Assembly (NCBI GenBank): GCA_052066835.1
Contig: JBQHRJ010000001.1
Direction: 5' to 3' (one strand)
From: UBA2821 sp902763335
GTDB lineage: Bacteria > Bacillota > Clostridia > Lachnospirales > Lachnospiraceae
Length of the DNA: 64,000 nt
Shown: one piece after another, positions 61,801-64,000 of the stretch
How positions within the stretch are numbered: the first letter of the stretch is position 1
Layout: each line of letters starts with the position of its first letter
Made by a program: the position numbers and the translations under genes
Notes under the pieces: model-generated
What the model was told of the DNA's origin: nothing
What the model saw: the letters and a program-made list of their open reading frames with translations, nothing else
The model's database searches: none

Positions 61801-64000
61801 AGACGGTTCAATGGATACAAGTGACAGTGACAGAGTATGGGGAATGCAGCTTGATTACAAAACAAATATAAACGCAGTAATGTGTTTCAGTTCAAAACCT
61901 GGAGTTGGTGAGCCGGCAGTATTTAAAACAACGGATGCCGGAAAGTTCTCATATACTACAGGATATTGTACACAGTTTAAAGATGCCGGTATTTCATTTA
62001 AATACGAAGACGGTTTATTTGCCGGAATTTCAAGTCTTTACGGAATTAAGAAAAATGCATACACAGGTTTAACAACAGACATGCTGTTAAGTAACAGTTC
62101 AGAGTGGGAAGATTTATTACCTGGACATAAGACAACACTTGATACTATGTACACAATGACTATTCCTTACGAAGCACTCGGTGTTACAAAGGAATATGTA
62201 AAGAATAACGGAATTGGCATCATGCATCTGTCTACATATGGATTAAGCGGAATTGCATGTATACCTAATGATGAGTCAATGTATGATAATGCTACAGAAG
62301 CATACTCAAAGGATCCGTCATCAACAGGAGAAAAAGAAGATACAGATGTTATTACAGCAAGTCTTGCAAAACTTGGTGGAGGAGATAATCCTGATCCTGT
62401 AGATGATCTTACACTTAACTTTGGAGCAGACAGATCAGCACCACAGTTAAATACAACACAGCTTAAGTTAGAGGCAATAGCAGCAGGCGGTCAGGCACCA
62501 TACACATATGAGTTCTATGTAGACGGAAACAGCGTTCAGGCTGAATCATCTGCATCAACATATACATGGACACCGACAGTTGGAAATCATACAATCAAAG
62601 CAACAGTAAAAGATGCAGCAGGAACTGAGTTATCAAGCCAGAAGACATACACTATTGAAGGCGAGGACGATTATCAGAAACCTGTAGTGTCAACATTCAA
62701 GGCTGATAAGGCATCTGCAACAGAAGGTGATACGGTTAAGCTTACAGCTACAGCTACAGGCGGAGAAGGTACATTACAGTATGAATTTACAGCAGTTGCA
62801 ACAGATGGAACTAAAGAAGTCATAAAGGCGTATTCAAATGCCGCTTCAGCTGACTGGAGTCCGAAGGCAGGAACATATACAGTTAAGGTTACTGTTAAGG
62901 ATGGTAAAGGAAATACAGCAACAAAAGAGATAACAGGTTACAATGTAGAAAAACAGGGAACAGCTCTTAATATAACAGAGGTTGTTACTGACAAAGCAAG
63001 CGGAGATGCTGTAGTCGGCAATACAGTTAAGATTACGGCAAAGGCTACAGGAGAAGGAACACTTCAGTACCGTTTTACATACATCTTACAGTCAGATGAT
63101 GAAGACGGAGATGAAGTAGAAGAAACTATACAGGACTATTCACAGAATGCATCAGCAGACTGGGCATTGACAGAAGCAGGAACATATACAATAAAGGTAT
63201 ATGTAAAGGATGCAGATGGAAATGTTAAGAATAAGACAATAGATAATTATATTGTTAATCCTAAGGGCTATGTACATGAAATAAAGATAAACGCATTTAC
63301 AGCAGATAAGACAAGCGGAAGCGTTAAGGTGGGAGACAGCGTTAAGCTTACTGCCGATGTTACAAGTACTGAGGCTGTTACATACAAATATGTAGCACAG
63401 CTTGGAGAAAAACAGACTGTTATAAAGGATTACAGCGACAATACATCAGTTATATGGAAACCTGATACAGCAGGCAAATATATAGTATGGCTGTATGTAA
63501 GAGACGCTAATGCAAATACAGTTAATAAGAGCTTTGAATTTGAAGTAAAGGCTAAGGAAGATCCGACACAGCCATCGTCAGATAATCCAACACAGCCATC
63601 GTCAGAAGATCCAACACAGCCATCGTCAGAAGATCCGACACAGCCGTCATCAGAAGATCCGACACAGCCGTCATCAGAAGATCCGACGCAGCCGTCATCA
63701 GAAGATCCGACACAGCCATCATCAGAGGATCCGACAAAACCGACAGATGAAAAAACAATTTCCATAAATTCGTTTAAGGCTGACAAGAATTCAAATACAG
63801 CAATGGTTGGTCAGAAGGTTACACTGACAGCTGATGCTATAGGAGGAAAGGGAACACTTAAATATAAGTTTGTTGTAAAATCTTATAACAAATATGTGGT
63901 AACTGTTCGCGGATATAAAGAATCAAATTCATGCACATGGATACCTGAGGTTTCAGGAAAATATACATTATATGTGTATGTAAAGGATGAGAATGGAACA
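58844..64000 (+). CDS. Giant secreted multimodular alpha-amylase (GH13, AmyE type), 3' end outside window
   Basis: 1719 codons are open to the window end with no stop. A signal peptide (about residues 1-38, ending VYAAE) precedes a GH13 catalytic domain close to Bacillus AmyE: GVILHAWNWSF, GFRFDAAKH with nucleophile D243, LYGEIL with acid/base E280 and ESHD with D346. Then come a CBM26-like starch-binding domain (about 592-685), a MucBP-like unit (about 690-757), a 330-residue region resembling CBM74 (about 845-1180), four or more Ig-like/Y_Y_Y-type repeats (about 1186-1570), a Pro/Ser linker and another Ig-like unit. It degrades starch outside the cell. Anchoring cannot be judged without the C-terminus. 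Confidence 0.92.
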   Translation, partial: MRKNLMKRFISMMLSVVMVISGYGYDFSGLTNVYAAENTEIKTDNITESQDISSANEYGLADNVADGVILHAWNWSFSQIMAELPNIAEAGYTAIQTSPIQRNKEGDNVPDTSAWWKFYQPTNFEIGNKLGTRDQFKQLCTEAHKYGIKIVVDVVANHLANVTGSGGNAKSNRSSEIPDNIRNNDDFWHNDNYSGSSDTDRYQMTHAPIGMPDLNTSNKELQNIILNFLSDAQACGADGFRFDAAKHIETPSDNGFGSQFWARVKETTQKNNPDVFLYGEILNTAGPGGYSDMQKYTPYIRVTNNKYANNMRAGIKNRNADSAKFTNNDIFGSNGNEWVLWNESHDTYAGDYGENTDAEFDDEEMALAWCVVASRTSPALYFSRPIANKGDGAWKSAALGQHTNMYKDARIAAMNRFHNYFAGQTEYVTTSDNVLVVERGTTGVALINFSRGSKSVNIKVNKMADGTYKDQLTGSEFKVSNGTLTGDIGSSGVAAVYNAGPVILTPVPTISKEGGNFTTDTLELTLGLKNATGGTYKIGNGDTKTYTASTKVTIGADMSYGDSVTITLTATDGTQTSEPKTYTFTKVEQTGNVAYLSLPSGWSEPVYCYAYDSATGKVTNEKWPGEKMTKDSATGYYVYEIPEKIEKPRVIFYSSATNRTPADQQDGYLFEEQCGYLYKDGTWAKYEPVVEKGTVTVKYVDESGKEIKTATTMTGKVGSTYTTSAADIEGYEVSTTPSNASGTYTKAGITVTYVYKVSTDDGIKITSSVADGETFTTETKTITITTKNATSATYSVDDGPAKSFSGSADVVIGQGKIADREVTVKVTASNDTNTETKTFTYNKKFSGKTVNEQLSAASGLSVAMQLSKAGNAFASDYYSVNKTGKGSEKTITSASDWTASELIAQGVANDDSNVFKGPHEYPVYDEYGLYAAYDDKNVYVGWQFVNVRDVVAPDQRDAGTNEAKPYNADIPQMLLFDLGKSNGAYSDGSMDTSDSDRVWGMQLDYKTNINAVMCFSSKPGVGEPAVFKTTDAGKFSYTTGYCTQFKDAGISFKYEDGLFAGISSLYGIKKNAYTGLTTDMLLSNSSEWEDLLPGHKTTLDTMYTMTIPYEALGVTKEYVKNNGIGIMHLSTYGLSGIACIPNDESMYDNATEAYSKDPSSTGEKEDTDVITASLAKLGGGDNPDPVDDLTLNFGADRSAPQLNTTQLKLEAIAAGGQAPYTYEFYVDGNSVQAESSASTYTWTPTVGNHTIKATVKDAAGTELSSQKTYTIEGEDDYQKPVVSTFKADKASATEGDTVKLTATATGGEGTLQYEFTAVATDGTKEVIKAYSNAASADWSPKAGTYTVKVTVKDGKGNTATKEITGYNVEKQGTALNITEVVTDKASGDAVVGNTVKITAKATGEGTLQYRFTYILQSDDEDGDEVEETIQDYSQNASADWALTEAGTYTIKVYVKDADGNVKNKTIDNYIVNPKGYVHEIKINAFTADKTSGSVKVGDSVKLTADVTSTEAVTYKYVAQLGEKQTVIKDYSDNTSVIWKPDTAGKYIVWLYVRDANANTVNKSFEFEVKAKEDPTQPSSDNPTQPSSEDPTQPSSEDPTQPSSEDPTQPSSEDPTQPSSEDPTQPSSEDPTKPTDEKTISINSFKADKNSNTAMVGQKVTLTADAIGGKGTLKYKFVVKSYNKYVVTVRGYKESNSCTWIPEVSGKYTLYVYVKDENGT
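63560..63751 (+). repeat. 24-bp tandem repeats encoding the DPTQPSSE linker
   Basis: Eight in-frame 24-bp units, seven near-identical (DPTQPSSE, one with N for the first D) and a last degenerate one (DPTKPTDE). They encode an extended Pro/Ser/Asp/Glu linker between Ig-like modules. Slippage here could vary linker length between strains. Confidence 0.95.

Noticed and set aside
63560..63751. Regular 24-bp repeats that could suggest a CRISPR array
   Set aside because: The units are contiguous, in frame and without spacers; they encode a Pro/Ser linker.

Overview
The window is low-GC, densely coded DNA of a motile, spore-forming member of the Clostridia, most likely the Lachnospiraceae. The evidence is the spoIIA/spoVA sporulation genes, a methyl-accepting chemotaxis protein, Gram-positive style Shine-Dalgarno sites (AGGAGG with 6-9 nt spacing), a lysine riboswitch before dapA and a large secreted AmyE-type starch hydrolase. 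The genus cannot be fixed from the sequence alone. No rRNA or tRNA gene and no CRISPR array was seen.

Region 1 (1-17.8 kb) is a co-directional defence-type island. It opens with the 3' end of a probable pglZ and brxL, the tail of a BREX phage-defence operon, with a DUF2971 gene between them that appears to carry an early stop codon. A tight run of genes follows: a small hypothetical protein, an intracellular BspA-type leucine-rich-repeat protein, a PH/GRAM-like protein, an atypical Ser/Thr kinase, an RNA-polymerase-alpha-CTD-like protein, a TerY-like vWA protein, a PP2C phosphatase, a transglutaminase-fold protein, a 1614-residue SMC/Rad50-like ATPase with a zinc hook, a BrxD-like (DUF2791) ATPase, and a second alpha-CTD-like protein fused to leucine-rich repeats. 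Kinase, vWA and PP2C together form a TerY-P-like phosphosignalling triad. The whole looks like a sensor, signalling and DNA-effector module attached to BREX, and is the best candidate here for an undescribed system.

Region 2 (17.8-32 kb) is housekeeping DNA: the pstSCAB-phoU-phoB-phoR phosphate regulon, a heterodimeric ABC exporter with a possible attenuated leader, folC, a small acidic protein and a zinc-ribbon/TPR membrane protein.

Region 3 (32-44.5 kb) is a sporulation supercluster with insertions: spoIIAA-spoIIAB-sigF, a chemotaxis receptor, a small membrane protein, spoVAA-AB-AC, then a secreted phage-lysozyme-like protein, an EAL phosphodiesterase and an opposite-strand cytosolic GH13 enzyme, and finally spoVAD-AE. 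The spoVA operon is therefore split by about 5 kb.

Region 4 (44.5-58.6 kb) carries a class A penicillin-binding protein, a YigZ-family protein, a PAP2 phosphatase, typA, an SSB-like protein, a CobO-like protein, riboswitch-controlled dapA and dapB, a small lipoprotein, lgt, a CwlC-like amidase, hisS and a small membrane protein. Four copies of a 109-122 bp cloverleaf-shaped palindromic element lie in its intergenic gaps.

Region 5 (58.8 kb to the end) is the first 1719 codons of a giant secreted alpha-amylase with starch-binding and Ig-like modules, which runs off the window.
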